Positions 10,343-23,935 of a stretch of 64,000 nucleotides of DNA are shown here, one piece after another. Source of the stretch: Cordylochernes scorpioides (lineage: Eukaryota; Arthropoda; Arachnida; Pseudoscorpiones; Chernetidae). Numbering within the stretch: position 1 is the first letter of the stretch; the number at the start of each line of letters is the position of its first letter. The notes under the pieces are model-generated. The model saw only the letters and a list, made by a program, of their open reading frames with translations. It ran no database searches and was not told the DNA's origin. The stretch lies in assembly GCA_030710605.1 (NCBI GenBank), contig CP092863.1:120447586-120511585 (forward strand), written 5' to 3'. Both the position numbers and the translations under genes were made by a program.

Positions 10343-10829
10343 CAGTTAAACCTCTCTATAGCGCCTCCTCTTGAGATCACCAAAATAGGGTGCTATAGAG
10401 AGGGGGAGCTATAGACAGGTCACTTTTAATGTAAATCGCATCGTACTACGTATTAAAATCGAGTGCTATAGAGAGGGGGTGCTATAGACAGGCCACCTTT
10501 AATGTAAATCGCATCGTACTACGTATTTAAAATAGGGTGCTATAGAGAGGGAGTGCTATAGACAGGTCACCTTTAATGTAAATCGCATTTTACTACGTAT
10601 TTAAAATAGGGTGCTATAGAGAGAGGGTGCTATAAACAGGTCACCTTTAATGTAAATCGCATCGTACTACGTATTTAAAATCGGGTGCTATAGGGAGGGA
10701 GTGCTATAGAGAGGGGGTGCTATAGACAGGTCACTTTGAATGTAAATCGCATCGTACTACTCATTTAAAATCGGGCGCTATAGAGAGGGAGACGCTATTT
10801 AGAGTGGGCGTTATAGACAGGTTTAACTG
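10343..10829. mobile_element. Medium copy of the 74-bp-repeat MITE
   Basis: A 487-bp element flanked by TA, TIR CAGTTAAACCTCTCTATAGC, with about five to six internal units in the plus orientation. The units are more diverged from one another than those at 6436-8366, so this copy is older or not homogenised. The 10830-12535 stretch that follows is AT-rich with no supported feature. Confidence 0.85.
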
Positions 10830-12535
10830 TATATATTTTTTTTTTTCTAAAAAGAGAGAGTTTAGTTAGGAATAGTTTAAATAATTATTTTTTCCCGCGC
10901 AATTTTCAAATTTTAGGCTGCTGCTCAGCAGGATACTAATTTTATTTTGACCAATGAAATATTCAATTTTGATAAAACAAATGAGCACGAAAGTATATTA
11001 CTTTTCAATTAAAAAAAAAAAAAAGGTTTAAAAAAATATATAATTCAATTTTTCATAAAAAATATATAAATATAATAATTATATTCAAACACACAAACTT
11101 TATAATAGAAAAATGGTCTTCACTATATAAAATATATATTTTTTAAATCTTGCTGATTAAATATTGTATATTTATTTATTTACCAGTTAAGACATGCTAT
11201 ATACGATCTGGATAATTGCGCGTGAAACTATTTACAATAATTGTAGTAGAGTAGGTAACAGAATTATCAAAAAGAAAATAAACAACTAAGAAAAAGAACA
11301 TTAAATAAACATATACATTAAACAAATATGCAACAACATAAGCAGATAGAAGAAATAGCAAGGTAGTTATTTACGGTATGTTAAGCAATGATGGAAGTTG
11401 ATTTAATGAAGTTATCTGTAATAATTAGTATCGTGGAGAGAGAAAGTTGATCAAGTTGAGTTATTTACAATGAGTTATATTCTAAAGTAACTTATTAATT
11501 ATTTACATTGATGTAAATCAAGTCGCCTAGTAGTGTAGTTCCTCAAGCTGCATGAAGCTGTCTATAATGTATATAGTTTAAAACTATAAATATCTTATTA
11601 AAAAAATACCATTTATAATCATAAGAACACAAGACAGACTTTCAAAACATAATTATAATATATTTTCAAAAATATATACGTATAATCTTCAATATTTTTC
11701 CTTGTGAAAATATTTATTCAATTTAATTATACATCTAATTTTATATAAATTCTATTTGCATATAAATTCTAATGCTTTTTTCTTTATTTATCCAGTAAAA
11801 ATATTTGTTATCTAAATATATATCGATATTTGCGCAAGATAAATATGTAATTATTTACCTATATATGCAAATATTCCAATTATATCAATATTTAATGTTT
11901 AATTTTTTAAATAAATAATGACTATTTAAAAAATCTTTTGATTTTTTTTATAATTTAATTATTAGCCTTAGGCACTAGTTATAATAAATATTAACATTGG
12001 TCGCGAGGTAAACCCACAGAATATTTTAAAAATATTTATATATATTTGCTCTTCTCTATAAAACTTTCTCTTCGCTTATTCCTTTTTTCACCCAGCCTAT
12101 GACGCGTAACTGCCAATGCTTTTCTGGTGTTACTTTTTTTTCTATCTTTTTTATTATAATATATTCTAACTAATTATTTATTACAAACAAATTTTAAAAA
12201 ACAAACCTCACATGTTCAAATAAAATAAAAAAATATATAAATCTTAAAATTCTCATAACTATACTATTTGATACAGAATTAGCTTCCTGTTCTGACTCAA
12301 AATCAATTCAAAATCTGTAGTTCTTAATATTTTACTTTTCCTATTTTTTTCCAAATAAAAAATTACTATTAATATATATATATAAACATATACTTTGAAA
12401 TATAAATATAACATTTTATGAATAATATTCTAAGTGGTGCATTAAGACAAAGAATATTTCATATTATATATAAATATATATACAAATTTATAAATTTAAA
12501 TGCCATCTATCGTTAAATTTTGTAACAAATGAAAT

Positions 12536-12697
12536 TACTGGCAATGTGATTATTTTCAACAATACATCAAATATTATCTCTACAGATCTTACTGCAATGA
12601 TATGAATTATTGAATGAGATAATAAATTATATCGTTGCAGTAAGGTCTGTAGAGATAATATTTGATGATATCATTTAAAAGAAAGACATTGCCAGTA
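12536..12697. mobile_element. 162-bp palindromic MITE
   Basis: Arms start TACTGGCAATGT and end ACATTGCCAGTA. Each carries ATCAAATATTATCTCTACAG and a CTTACTGCAATGA box similar to the M1 arm box, so it may be a distant M1 relative. The arms fold almost completely, with a short AT-rich loop. The 12700-13730 stretch beyond is AT-rich and shows nothing else. Confidence 0.75.
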
Positions 12698-13734
12698 AAT
12701 ATATTTGTACAATATATATATATTTTCACACTATATATTTGTGAAAACCCCAATTACATTTAAATTATATTTTACTAAACTTTTAATCTGTGTGTGTACA
12801 AAATAAAATCAATAATAACAATGAAGATATTGACACTTGCTGGAAATTTAATAATCGTTTGAAATAAAAGACAACAATGGAGGAAATAATTTCCTATTCA
12901 GAAGGTAAGCCATTATTTAAAAACCTTATTTATATATTAATTCTCATATTCTCTCACTTAATTAAAATATTTATGTAAAGCCTATATATATATACATTTC
13001 AATTAGCAATTAAAATTTCATTTATAGAATATTATTTTTAACTAAATACATGATCGTGATTTAAAAACAAATATTTACCTAATATTGTATCGATATAATT
13101 TAAAGATAAATCGAATTAAAAAGTATAATTTCAAACATTTATAAATTAATATTCATATATTTTAATTATATATTAATTAAATTTAAAATATATAAAAGTA
13201 AATTAAGTTTATTATTATTATCGTATAAAAATTTCTATTAGTTATCTAAACAAAAAGATAATATAAAATGTGAATTGAAGAAGATTTTAAAATAAATTCA
13301 AAAGAATCAAAGAAACTTGTTGCAAATATTTATTAAGATTTTATTTATGCCTATAAATATGTATAATTTGAAATACAATATATATATATATATATATAAT
13401 TACAAAATACAATGTGAATATAAAACGTTTTATTTTATTTTTGAATCCAAAATATGTCGTTTAATTAATAATTTCCGATGTATTTTTCAATATTGAATAA
13501 ATTTATATTATATATAGTTTATAATTTACACTTTATATAGTATAATTGTATTTCAAATTAAACATATTTATAGACATTAAAATGAAATTTTAATAAATAT
13601 TTGCAATAATTTTCATTGTTTTTTTTTTTTTATGTATTTATATATCCTTTTGCAATTCGCCTTTTATATTATCTTTTGGTTTAGATAATAAATATAAATT
13701 TTGTTAGTCAATAATAAACTTATTTAACTTTTGT

Positions 13735-14020
13735 ATATAGGTTATATTAAAATATCATTCTATTTAAAATTATATTTCATAGATCCAAATACTCTGTTAA
13801 ATCGACCGCCAGAAGTCATGCTTCCCCTATAAAATCTCGTTGTTGTTCTTTCCCGATGGCCGGCTCAAATCTTTGTACATTATGTAAATAATCTTTTGTT
13901 TTCCTTGTTCTACTCGCCTTAAGCCAGGCAGTACCTTTTATCAAATTATGTTTTCCATACATATTCCTTAGCTCAAATAAAGAAATATCTTATTCAAAAC
14001 TATTTTATTATTTCCACGAC
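13735..14020 (+). repeat. Dispersed repeat of about 280 bp, copy 1
   Basis: Shares GCTTCCCCTATAAAATCTCG, GGCCGGCTCAAA and TACTCGCCTTAAGCCAGGCA with copies at 32870-33195 (same strand) and 47465-47800 and 47930-48145 (inverted). The TATAAAA box and repeated structure could be part of a solo LTR or an LTR-like promoter, but no clear TG/CA ends were found. Confidence 0.6.
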
Positions 14021-14115
14021 TGCTCAACAAATATCTCTATTCTCAAAATAATCAGCATCAAGTATTAATTCTATATAGCTCTAATAATCAAAATACAACA
14101 TAAATCTAATTATTT

Positions 14116-14121
<6 letters not shown>

Positions 14122-14174
<53 letters not shown>
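14122..14174. repeat. TA microsatellite
   Basis: Uninterrupted TA dinucleotide run of about 26 units. Shorter TA or AC runs occur at 27320, 27484, 30406, 30482, 33553 and 48908. Between here and 14655 the sequence is unremarkable. Confidence 0.95.
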
Positions 14175-14178
<4 letters not shown>

Positions 14179-14655
14179 CAAGGTAATATGTCTAAATAAA
14201 CGGTTACTTTTGTTTGTACCTGTTGTTAAACAACGAGGTTTCTATAATAGCAGACGACACGAAGTATCACATTACCCCCCTAGATTAATTAACATCTAAT
14301 TTAAACATCATTAAAGAATGATGAAACTGTAAACTTGAGGTCCATTGACAGCTTCTATCATCCCCCCATGATATCATGTCACCTCTGATTGAAGGCCTTT
14401 TAATTGCTCCTGCCGAGTAATTGGATGACTCTACCTTAATCCCATCGTTAAAGTATCGTCTGATATCTTTACCAAATCCGCCATTTTTATTTTTATTTTC
14501 GCGCCTATTCTTTCTTTTGTGTCTTACACTTATACCTTTTTCAATTCTTTTTTACTTTATAATGGCTATAAAATGATTGTCATGATTGTTATTAATTTCT
14601 AAATATATTTATTGTTAAGACTTAGAAATAATCTAGACCTTTTTCTTTTGCTTAT

Positions 14656-14870
14656 CCCTAGTACACGTAGTACAGGCAATGATAATCATGGTGGGTAGAA
14701 GTAGTCGACTGCTTTTACTGTAAATGCACCACATGTCTATACATATGAAAGTCAGTTCGACCTTGCACTTACAAATATACCAGAGCCCAGTTTGGTTGCT
14801 TGCACTCGCTGGTGGGGTTGGATTTTTAAAAGAATTGGAGGCTATTGGAGCATTTTTTCTTTAAATATGT
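14656..14870 (-). mobile_element. SINE copy B, body only
   Basis: Shares TGATAATCATGGTGGGTAG, GCTTTTACTGTAAATGCACC and CTTGCACTCGCTGGTGGGG with the other SINE copies. The tRNA-like head is missing beyond 14870, so it is truncated. The 68-residue ORF that starts inside it is not credible. Confidence 0.6.
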
Positions 14871-14997
14871 ATGGTTATTTAAGATCTATTATAAGAGAAT
14901 GTATTTTAAAATTATATATATTAATATTTTGTTTTATATATGTATATAGTGCGATTATTAAATGTCTTTTTATTTACTCCATTTTCAACAACATATA

Positions 14998-15171
14998 AAG
15001 TTAAACCTGTCTATAGCGCCCCCTCTAAATAGCGCCTCCCTCTCTATAGGGCCCCGATTTTAAATACGCAGTACGATGCGATTTACATTAAAAGTGACCT
15101 GTCTATAGCACCCCCTCTCTCTATAGCACCCGGTGAGTTCCAAGAGGGGGGCGCTATAGACAGGTTTAACT
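14998..15171. mobile_element. Smallest copy of the 74-bp-repeat MITE
   Basis: 174 bp with a damaged left TIR (AAGTTAAACCTGTCTATAGC, first C replaced by A) and right end CAGGTTTAACT. It holds about one internal unit in the minus orientation, the lowest unit number of the four loci. Confidence 0.75.
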
Positions 15172-15779
15172 ATTTCAATATAATTTAGCTAGCGATCCGA
15201 AGAGATTCGCTCCCCTGTAGGAAAAAGAAAGCAGTAAGAGTTAGGCTTAGTTTGTTTACATCTACAATAAAATGTTGTATTTGCTAAGCTGTTGACATAC
15301 CTTATAAAATCATAACAATTATGATATAGCGAGTTGTTGTTATTATTAGGAATTTTTCAAATAATTATTTTCTTTTTTATGATTCTATTTTTTTTAAAGG
15401 TCATTAATATTTTATAATTATAAAGTCATATGAGCGTTTATATGCTTCCATGTAAGCTGTAGTATTTTTTTTTATTTCAATCATTTATTGTCAATCCGTC
15501 AAAGATGGTATCCCATCATCATAGGCTCTCCAATGATCCCTGTTGAATATCTCTTCGTAATTAGAGAAGAGGTTTTGTCAAGATGGTTCTTCAACACTTC
15601 CTAATCTCCTCCATTTTGAGAGCTAACTTATTTACTGTTAGGATTTTAAAAAGTTGTTTTTCATAGATTTATATATTTGTTGTTGCGTGATGTGTTGGTG
15701 TGGCTTGTGGAAAGGCCGCTGATAAAATTATAATTAAAATTAATTTATTTAAAGCCAGAAATATATAAAGAAAAAAAGT

Positions 15780-16015
15780 AACGGCCGTTAGAGCTAGCCT
15801 TGTTGTTTACCGCGCGTGCCAGATCAAGTGTCGGAAGACGCCTCACGCCCATGCGTAGTCAGGTTGGCGCTCGCGGTTGCCGAGGCCGTACACTGCCCGT
15901 GTGTGTATTGGAGCTTTGTCCCAGTTCGCGCTCGCTGAAGCAAAGTGCGGTCGCCACATATTTATATTTTCGACCAGATGACTGGACTACTTTACATGTA
16001 TATAATTGGTTTTGA
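15780..16015 (+). other. GC-rich island, unidentified
   Basis: Within otherwise AT-rich DNA (15180-16150), about 15780-15980 is clearly GC-richer (GCGCGTGCC, GGCGCTCGCGGTTGCCG) and holds a 71-residue open frame I do not recognise. It could be a solo LTR leader, a promoter region or an ancient exon. No splice or domain evidence supports a gene. Confidence 0.25.
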
Positions 16016-16204
16016 AATGATGTAAATTAGTTAGTTATGAAAGGAAATTAAAAGTGTTAATTTCTTCGAGGTGTTGATGATTACTCTGCTCGATGGTAGA
16101 ATAGGGAAGTCTTAGTTCCCAACAAGTAACTTATTTACATATTCCTTTTTTTACTACTTTACATACAACGTGTCGACAGCCTTCTGCCTTCCTTTTCAAG
16201 GCAT

Positions 16205-16375
16205 TATTTGTCTACTCTCTACTTGATAAATCAAGAAAATGGTTTTTGACTAAATATCAAGGAACAGGTTAAATCAATGTTTAGTTGATTTCTGTTCCAC
16301 TAAATAGCACTCTGCTATCTAAAATGCTCATGTACTCGTTTAAAATTTGAATATCAACACCTAACCTTTTTATTA
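16205..16375 (+). repeat. Diverged copy of hammerhead-associated repeat
   Basis: Matches the 27500-27625 repeat in inverse orientation (CAATGTTTAGTTGATTTCTG, a TCCACTAAATAGCACTCTGC segment, then AATATCAACACCTAACC). The hammerhead that precedes this block at 27629 should lie near 16170-16205, but no core survives there. Confidence 0.5.
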
Positions 16376-16402
16376 TTTAATTTTTTATTATTTTTTCACA
16401 TA

Positions 16403-16656
16403 CAGTAAACTCTCCTATAACGCGATTAATGTGTTCCGTGTTGTATGAAATCGCGTTATAGCAATTCGCGTTGTACGAAATAAAACTTGTATAACGCGAA
16501 TATTGTTAGGGTAAATTGTTAGTGACAAATATCATGTATTTTATTTCATAACGCGTTATACGTAAATTCGCGTTGTATAAATATATTTGTCGCAATTTTT
16601 TTATCGCGTTGTACGCAATCGCGTTGTAAAAACTCGCGTTATAGGAGAGTCTACTG
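16403..16656. mobile_element. Tigger-like MITE (254 bp)
   Basis: Flanked by TA. Ends are CAGTAAACTCTCCTATAACG and the inverse CGTTATAGGAGAGTCTACTG. The interior repeats CGCGTTGTAYGAA words. This is a non-autonomous pogo/Tigger-type element. The 16660-17790 stretch that follows is AT-rich with homopolymer runs; the 79-residue ORF at 17387 is low-complexity and not supported. Confidence 0.8.
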
Positions 16657-17789
16657 TATTTATATTAGTAAATAATTATGAAAAATAGTGAATATATTTT
16701 TACTCAGAAAAAAAATATATATAAAAAATACTATATGTTAAATATTGAAACTTTATCCTGTGCAATCATATTAATCAAAATTTTACAACTTGTCATAAAT
16801 CTAACGTAAAGAGATATAAAAAATATTATTACTCTATAAAAATCTTCAAACAATCAAACGACTTAAAAAGAAAAAAAATTTCCCCCCTTTTCTCTACTTC
16901 TTCTTCTTCAAAAAAATAAAATCGAACAAAATTTTTAAAATAGCAAAATTTAATTAAATTATTCAACTGGTTATTTAGATATAATTAGTAATATTAATGA
17001 ACCATAAAATAGAACGAAATATTAAGGTCATTTCAATGATCCAATTAGGCTGTTTTTTTTTTTTTTTGAAGATGAAAAAAAAAAATCAAAGAAACATCTC
17101 TCGTAAAATTCAATAAAAAAAAAAGAGCCCTCTCTTTCTCTCCCAATTTATACAAAGAAACGCTGAAAACTATCAAAAGAGAATTTTCAACTCATTTAGT
17201 CTTCAGAAGCGAGCTAATTTCCTGCGTGTTTTTTTTTTTTTTGTTGTTGTTGTTGTTGGGTCGTGTACTTTTAATCTATGAGATTTGTTACCTGGTGTGA
17301 GCTCCCGTTATAAAAGGAACTCTCCTCCTCGATATTTAATTTTCCAACCGAGATATTGGTGACCGCGCTAACATGTCAAGATAAACATGTTTGCTGTACC
17401 GACAGCAATTCTTACAAATAGAGACTTTTTATTTTTTTTACAATTATTATTATTTTTTTGTTATGATGGTTTGGTATTGATTGATATTTTATTGAAAAAT
17501 TATTTTTCTACGTGTTTTTTATTTTTATTTTTCGAAGAAATTTTCCATTTTTTATTTTTGTGTGAAATTTTAGAAATATTGCTATTTCCTGAAAAAAGGT
17601 TTGGTTATATTGTATGCTTTATTTGAAATACATTAGCTATTTGCGTGTTAAAAGTAAACAGTCTTCGTATTTGCATATCGAAATTATTATTTCAGAAATT
17701 GAATTTATTACATTTTAATTAACTTTTATCCATATTTACAATTTCAATTTTGAAAAATCGAACAAATAATGGTTTTTATATGAATTGCC

Positions 17790-18402
17790 ACGTTTTAATG
17801 CATTTTTAAAGGGAGAGGTGCCTCTTTTGTAACATGAATACCCCCTTCCCACAACTATGTTGTATATTTATATATATATAGTTGTACCTTTCAGCATGTA
17901 TATCGGGATTGAGACAATACTCTGAAAGATATTACAGTGACCTTTATTGAAGACACATGAGATAACCAATATACACTCATGGACAAATCTTAAGGAAGTT
18001 GTACCTTTCAGCATGTATATCGGGATTGAGACAATAACTCTGAAAGATATTACAGTGACCTTTATTGAAGACACACGAGATAACCAATATACACTCATGG
18101 ACAAAACTTAAGGAAGTTGTACCTTTCAGCATGTATATCGGGATTGAAACAATAACTCTGAAAGATATTTGATGCACAATGACTTTTATTAAAGACACAC
18201 GAGATAACCACGTATGAAAAAAATATCCTCATTTCCTAAAATAAAAAAATGCAGACGACCTGCGTCATCAAAGACTTTTCTCTTCCTTATGTTTTGTCCA
18301 TGAGAGTGTGTTTATATTATATAATATAAAGTTGCGGTAAAATGTTATTCTTATGCAAAAAGAAGCACCTCTCCCTTTAAAAATGCATTAAATGTGACAA
18401 TT
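17790..18402. mobile_element. TIR element carrying 118-bp satellite units
   Basis: Inverted ends of about 50 bp (TTTAATGCATTTTTAAAGGG, AGAGGTGC) at 17795-17840 and 18345-18400 enclose about two and a half 118-bp units in the minus orientation (17880-18210), followed by a diverged variant unit with CAGACGACCTGCG. The satellite therefore travels, or once travelled, inside a TIR element. Open frames in the array are repeat read-through. Confidence 0.65.
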
Positions 18403-18719
18403 TACATTTTAAAAAATTGCTCGCCTTGAAAAGAGTAAAAAAAGATTAAGAAGAAATAATATGAGACTAAGATGATTCATCTCCTGATGAGTCAATTCAA
18501 TATTAAAAGATGGCTAGAGCCATCTATCGGAATAAATATAAAATTTTGTCATGTCCAATGACATGATAATAAGTGTCTTACTTATCATAAATAGATATAT
18601 CCTTCACTATAGCTTACAATCCTCAACACCATAACTCTTTTAACCTAATCATATATGTTATTGTTTGGGCCATATACACCTTTACCAAATAGACGATTAA
18701 TCAAAGAACAATTTTAGTA

Positions 18720-19120
18720 ACTTTATATATATAAAGGGCGTAACTGGATCTGTAAAGAAAAAAAAATTCTCAAAATATTTCGAGAGATTGCTCCCTCTAT
18801 ATAAATTTATTGCACAGTCATTCATACCCAATATGCAAATGAGTTTATTATCGGACCAAGTTGCATATACCGGAGTGTAAACATTGAATATGGCTGATTT
18901 TAATTCAACTCGATATCGTTTCACAGTTTCATCTAGATAGATCAAATATGGAAAGGTATGCGGATCAAGCATAATATGCAAATTTCAAAGCTTATGTGCA
19001 TAATATTGCACAGTATGCAATAAATTGATAAAGAGGGAGCAATCTCTCGGAATATTTAGAGTTTTTTTTTTCTTTACAGATCCAGGTTACGTCTTTTTAT
19101 ATAGTCTTAATTGATGGATC
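18720..19120. mobile_element. TIR element of about 400 bp
   Basis: Arms of about 85 bp at 18725-18810 and 19025-19115 share CTGGATCTGTAAAGAAAAAA, AATATTTCGAGAGATTGCTC and CCTCT in inverted orientation. The interior carries one inverted unit of the roughly 145-bp repeat of 20129-20600. A related copy at 36225-36345 is split by a MITE. Confidence 0.65.
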
Positions 19121-19199
19121 GCCTTTTGACTCAAGTTATTATAGTTACATTGGAGTAAATAAGTTGTTCCATATTAGCTGACAATATCCCGGAGAGAAC

Positions 19200-20130
19200 T
19201 TTAATAAGATATAGAGTTGCGTGTCAGAAGGATTCTCAGTTCTTAACTCCGGGATATGCAACTTTGTCCGATGATAATGTATACAAAGCAATAACTCGCT
19301 ATCTATGATACATAACAAATGGAGACATAGAGACACAAATGTTTATTTTCACAAAAAAATCAAGCTTTTACTGAAATATAGTGGAAGGGCTTGACTCATC
19401 AGTTCTACTATCCTAAAAAACGTATGTCCATAGTTTTCTCAAAAACCATTTCTGAGATTCAACCCTTCAGTGTATCATATATAAGCAGAATGATCCAATA
19501 CAGTATTAGAGGTCTAAGAAGCGGTCTGGTAGATTAAATTGGCGAAACCGCTGAGAGGGTTCACCACTGATGAGCCAAGCCCTCCCAGTATTTTTCATCG
19601 CAGTAAGTACAATAGAAGCTTGATTTATTTGTGAAATTAACATTCGCGTCTTAATGTTTTCATTTGTCATATATGCTATTTTTGGGCTATACACAAATAC
19701 ACCAAAGAGACGATTAATCAAAGAACTATTATAATACCATATGAATATTTACATATTAGTATTTATATATAGAGCTGTGTGTCACAGAACGAGTCTCAGT
19801 TCATAACTCCGGGATATGCAACTTTGTCCAATGATAAACTAATTTATACAAAGCAATAATGTGCCATCTATGTATAGCAAATGAAATCCTTTAAGCCACA
19901 CATGTTTCTTTTAAACACAAAACAAACTTCTACTGCCCTTACTGCGATGAAAATTATATAGGGAGGGCTTGGCTCATCAGTGTTGGACCCCTCCCAGCGG
20001 TTTCGCCAATTTAATCTACCAGACCGCTTCTTAGAGATCTAATATTGTATTGGACAATTCTGTTTATATATGCTACACTGAAGGGTGGAATCTCAGAAAT
20101 ATTTTTCAAGAAAACTATGGATATAAGTTT
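19200..20130. mobile_element. Cluster of M2-type MITEs
   Basis: At least two copies, 19205-19700 and about 19790-20045. Each has GGGATATGCAACTTTGTCC, a CAATAAYGYGCCATCTATG segment, a CTACTGCCCTTACTGCGATG box and the conserved centre (CGAAACCGCTGRGAGGG and TGATGAGCCAAGCCC). They face in opposite directions, so a transcript would fold extensively. Confidence 0.6.
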
Positions 20131-20600
20131 TGAAATTTGCATATTTTGCTTGATCCGCATACCTTTCCATATTTGACCTATCTAGATGAAACCTTGAAAC
20201 AATATCGAGTTGGGTTGAAATTAGCCATATGGATTGTTTCCACTCTGGTATATGCAACTTTGATCCGATATGAAACTTCTTTTCATATTGGGCATGATTC
20301 GCATACCTTTCCATATTTGACCTATCCAGATTAAACTTTGTAACGATATCGAGTTGGGTTAAAATTAGCCATATTCAATGTTTACACTCCGGTATATGCA
20401 ACTTGGTCCGATAAGAAACTCATTTGAATATTGGGCATGATCCGCATACCTTTCCATATTTGACCTATCTAGATGAAACTGTAAAACGATATCGAGTTGA
20501 ATTAAAATCAGCCATATTCAATGTTTACACTCCGGTATATGCAACTTGGTCCGATAAGAAACTCATTTGCATATTGGGCATGATTCGCATACTCAGATGA
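20129..20600 (+). repeat. Tandem repeat of about 145 bp, three units
   Basis: Unit landmarks: GCATACCTTTCCATATTTGAC, read as two shorter words GCATACCTTTCC and ATATTTGACCTATC, then AACGATATCGAGTTG and CTCCGGTATATGCAACTTGG. A single inverted unit sits within 18815-18990. It is non-coding. Confidence 0.75.
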
Positions 20601-20639
20601 AACCTGTCGAATAAGTTCAATAAAGATATATTCTGAGAA

Positions 20640-22310
20640 ATGTTTTATCTCATTTATAATTTACATAACAGTTTTCTCTTATAGAAATAAGTTTTCCTAT
20701 TGGAGAATAACTCAATAGAACCAGGACAAACTAACCATTCGAAAAGGTAATATGTAACTTTAACTGAGGTTTCGTCTAAGAAACTCCTTAAAAGAACTTG
20801 CAAAAAAAAAAGGAGAAAATGGAAACTTGGAGATCCATTAAGAGAAAAGACCTCTAATGATGTAGGAGATATTTAGGACTAAAACAGGGTAGAAAGATAG
20901 AATTAGTCTCAAAGGAAATACTCAGAAGTTATTTCACCAAAAACCTAAAGTGACTCTTTTATATGATTATCTTGAAGCTTTCGATTCCCGTTCTCAAAAG
21001 ATATTTAGTTTCTAACGCTAATTAAGATATAAAGGTACACAAAAATTTACCTCTAAACATCTTCAGTGACTTTTTCAATTCCTTGAAAGATAAAATATAC
21101 AGAGTATATGTGCTATTTAGAAATTCTACTCCAGAGAATAAGGAAATTAGGTTTTTAACTTTGCCCCTTATAAATTGATATCTATGCAACTTGACACAAA
21201 AACATATTTACATATTGTACACGATATATAGGATATTTGCCATTTTGAAAGAGAGTATACGCCATTTTCTATCCCATATATGAATTGGTTTAGGTTTTTA
21301 CCTGCTCTCTAAAGATTCAAATTGATATTTATGCAACTTGACACAAAATTATATTTACATATTATACAAGATATACAGAGTATGCGCCATCATATTTTAT
21401 ACTCCATATATGAATTAGATTGGGTTTTACCTCTCTCTATTCTCTATAAATTTAATGTAATATTTATGCAACTTTTTGAAACAATAAATATATATTTACA
21501 TATTGTACACTCTTGAAAATTATAATAGTTTCGCGTCTTTTACTGGAAATATTTTAGTTACAATTATATATTTAAAAAAAAATAAAAATCACTTTGAAGA
21601 GCCTAGCTCATCATTGATAAACCGCGGTTTCGCCAGTTTAAACCTAAGCTACAACTGTATTGTACTGTTTATTCTAAATATTTAATCACTTCGCTTTTTT
21701 AGATCTAAATAAACTCTTCACTCGCTTAAACCTCCGCTACTTCTAGAATAAAACCAAAACTTAAGAACTTTTTTTTTATAAAGGGAGAGGTGATCTTTCT
21801 CTTATGAATATCATCTTCCCATCAAATTTACAAATAATTATGATATTTAATATAATTAAATAGAATCGGCGACACGTGTTCTTTCGTAATTATAATTGCA
21901 AATAAAATAAAAATCACAATATTTATAAATTATTAATATTATTTATTAATATTTTTAATATCGCAGCAATATCACACGCAGGGCGGAAAATAGATAAGAG
22001 ATAGGCAATAATAAAACCAAAAGAAAGTTTGCAGAATATCGGAGCAGAAGACAAGGCTGCAGAAGACTTCCCCCCTCTAATCCCGGGGTCGATGTCACGT
22101 GACAGCTAATCCGTCTTTTGGCGGACTTTGCGCCCGCCTTGCACAGTTTACTTTCTGCTGAAGTCACCGTTTTGTCACAATGGACCCATTTTACATGCCA
22201 TTGTTGGAGAGTTAGTTGTTTGTAGGTTTGTTAGAGAACTTAGAAAACGCCTTTCTCTAGCGTTGTTAAATCATCTTCTAATTCCAAATTTCTATCATGA
22301 AACGACTCTT
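20640..22310. other. No supported gene; scattered repeat fragments
   Basis: Mostly AT-rich. A short repeated block (ATTGATATYTATGCAACTTG, then ACAAAATTATATTTACATAT) occurs about three times between 21175 and 21510, and M2 centre debris (CTCATCATTGATAAACC) lies near 21610. The short ORFs here carry no recognisable domain. Confidence 0.5.
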
Positions 22311-22314
22311 TCCC

Positions 22315-22820
22315 TAAATTCTGTATTTGCATAACGTCAAATACCCGTACGCAGTTGGTAGGTTTAGATATTCTTTTACTCTAAATTATTTACTGTATTT
22401 GCATAATGCGAAATACTCGTGCGCAGTTGGTAGGTTCGGATATCCTTATTGAAGACAACACGAGATAACCAAATGTGAACAGCCTCTGTTTTCTTAAAAA
22501 AAAAAAAAACAGACGAGACCGGTGATATCTAAAACTTTTCACTTCCTTAAATTTTGCCCGTGAATTTATTAGTCGTAATGTAAAAAAAAAAAAACCTTTT
22601 AAATCAGTCATGAAATTACAACGAGGGGAATTGCAATGTATTTTTATTATTTATAATGCGAAAAGCTTTCGAGTTTCAACTCTTTCTAAGTCCTGAGAAG
22701 GGTTAATACTCGAAAGAGGTAACCAAGTGTAAACAGCCTTTGTCTCCTTAAAAAAAAAAAAAAAGACGACCGGTGACATCTAACACTTTCTACTTTCTTA
22801 GGTTTTGTTCATGAATGTAG
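22315..22820. repeat. Direct repeat and 118-bp satellite edge fragments
   Basis: A segment with GCGCAGTTGGTAGGTT is duplicated at about 22320-22371 and 22395-22446. Two copies of the satellite's variant terminal unit follow (near 22455-22600 and 22710-22815), each with GATAACCAA or GGTAACCAAGTG, an A-run, CAGACGA or AAGACGACCGG and a CTTCCTTAAATTTTGCC-like end. No ORF is supported. The 22830-23920 stretch beyond is AT-rich with nothing else. Confidence 0.5.
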
Positions 22821-23935
22821 TTCTTTTTCTCTCTATAGAGTGATTTTTTTAAATGTTAGAATTTTATATAAATGTTTTAATTTAGACGATAAAACGAAAT
22901 AAAAGAATAAATCTTTTAATATAAATAAAAATAATTTATATTCATAAAAACATTTTATATCAATAATTAGAAAAATAATCAAATGTAAAATTAAATAGTA
23001 GAAGTAATATAATTACATATAAATTAACATTTTATCCAATATATCAATTTATATAACCAATATGTAATATTCGATTTTATAAATAAATGTATTAAATATT
23101 TTATATATTAATTACAAACTATATTGATGTGTTTCAATTCCTAATTAAATTTAAAAATAATATAAAATTACAATAGAATATCTATAATTACAATTAAAAA
23201 AAAAATACGCCTTATAAATATTTTATATACATATTTAATTTATTTAGGAACAAATATTCTCGCTGAGAGAAAATTAGAAAAATAAAATTACAAACGATAA
23301 TTTAAATAGAATATAAAAAATAAATAAATAAAAGAATGGGTAACCCTGTGTGTGTATAAAATTGACCAATCACAATTGAGGGATTTTCTAATAGATACCT
23401 CGTGTTATCACTTAATTGACACGTAGATTGATGAATTCCCTAAGGAATAGCTTCCAAATTTCCATAATTATCCTTCTACTTAATTGAAATTGATACCGAT
23501 CTTTTGGTAAAAAAAAAATCTCTAAGCCACAATAGAAAGATCAATAAAAAATACAATAAAAAAACTTGTTATTGATCATGGTAGGTGGTAAAAGTTACTA
23601 GTAAAGAAATAAAGATGTGGAATTAAAAAAAAAAAAAAAAGATTTGGTCATCCCTTGATGGTTTGAGCTTGTTAACTTTGATCGTCTGCCCGCTTTAACC
23701 AATCCGCCATCTTTCTTTTTAAGCCTTTTTTTTAATAAAGGCTTATATCGATATTTCTTTTCGATTACGAATATTTTTATCAATTTTATATTCATTCTTG
23801 ATATTTATTTTAAGTATTTTTCGAAAATATTTAGGGTATATTTGCATATTATATATTTCATTATTACGGAAGAGAGAAAGGATTTTATATGTACATGAAT
23901 GAATATAGGCCTATTTTCAAACATATATATATCCC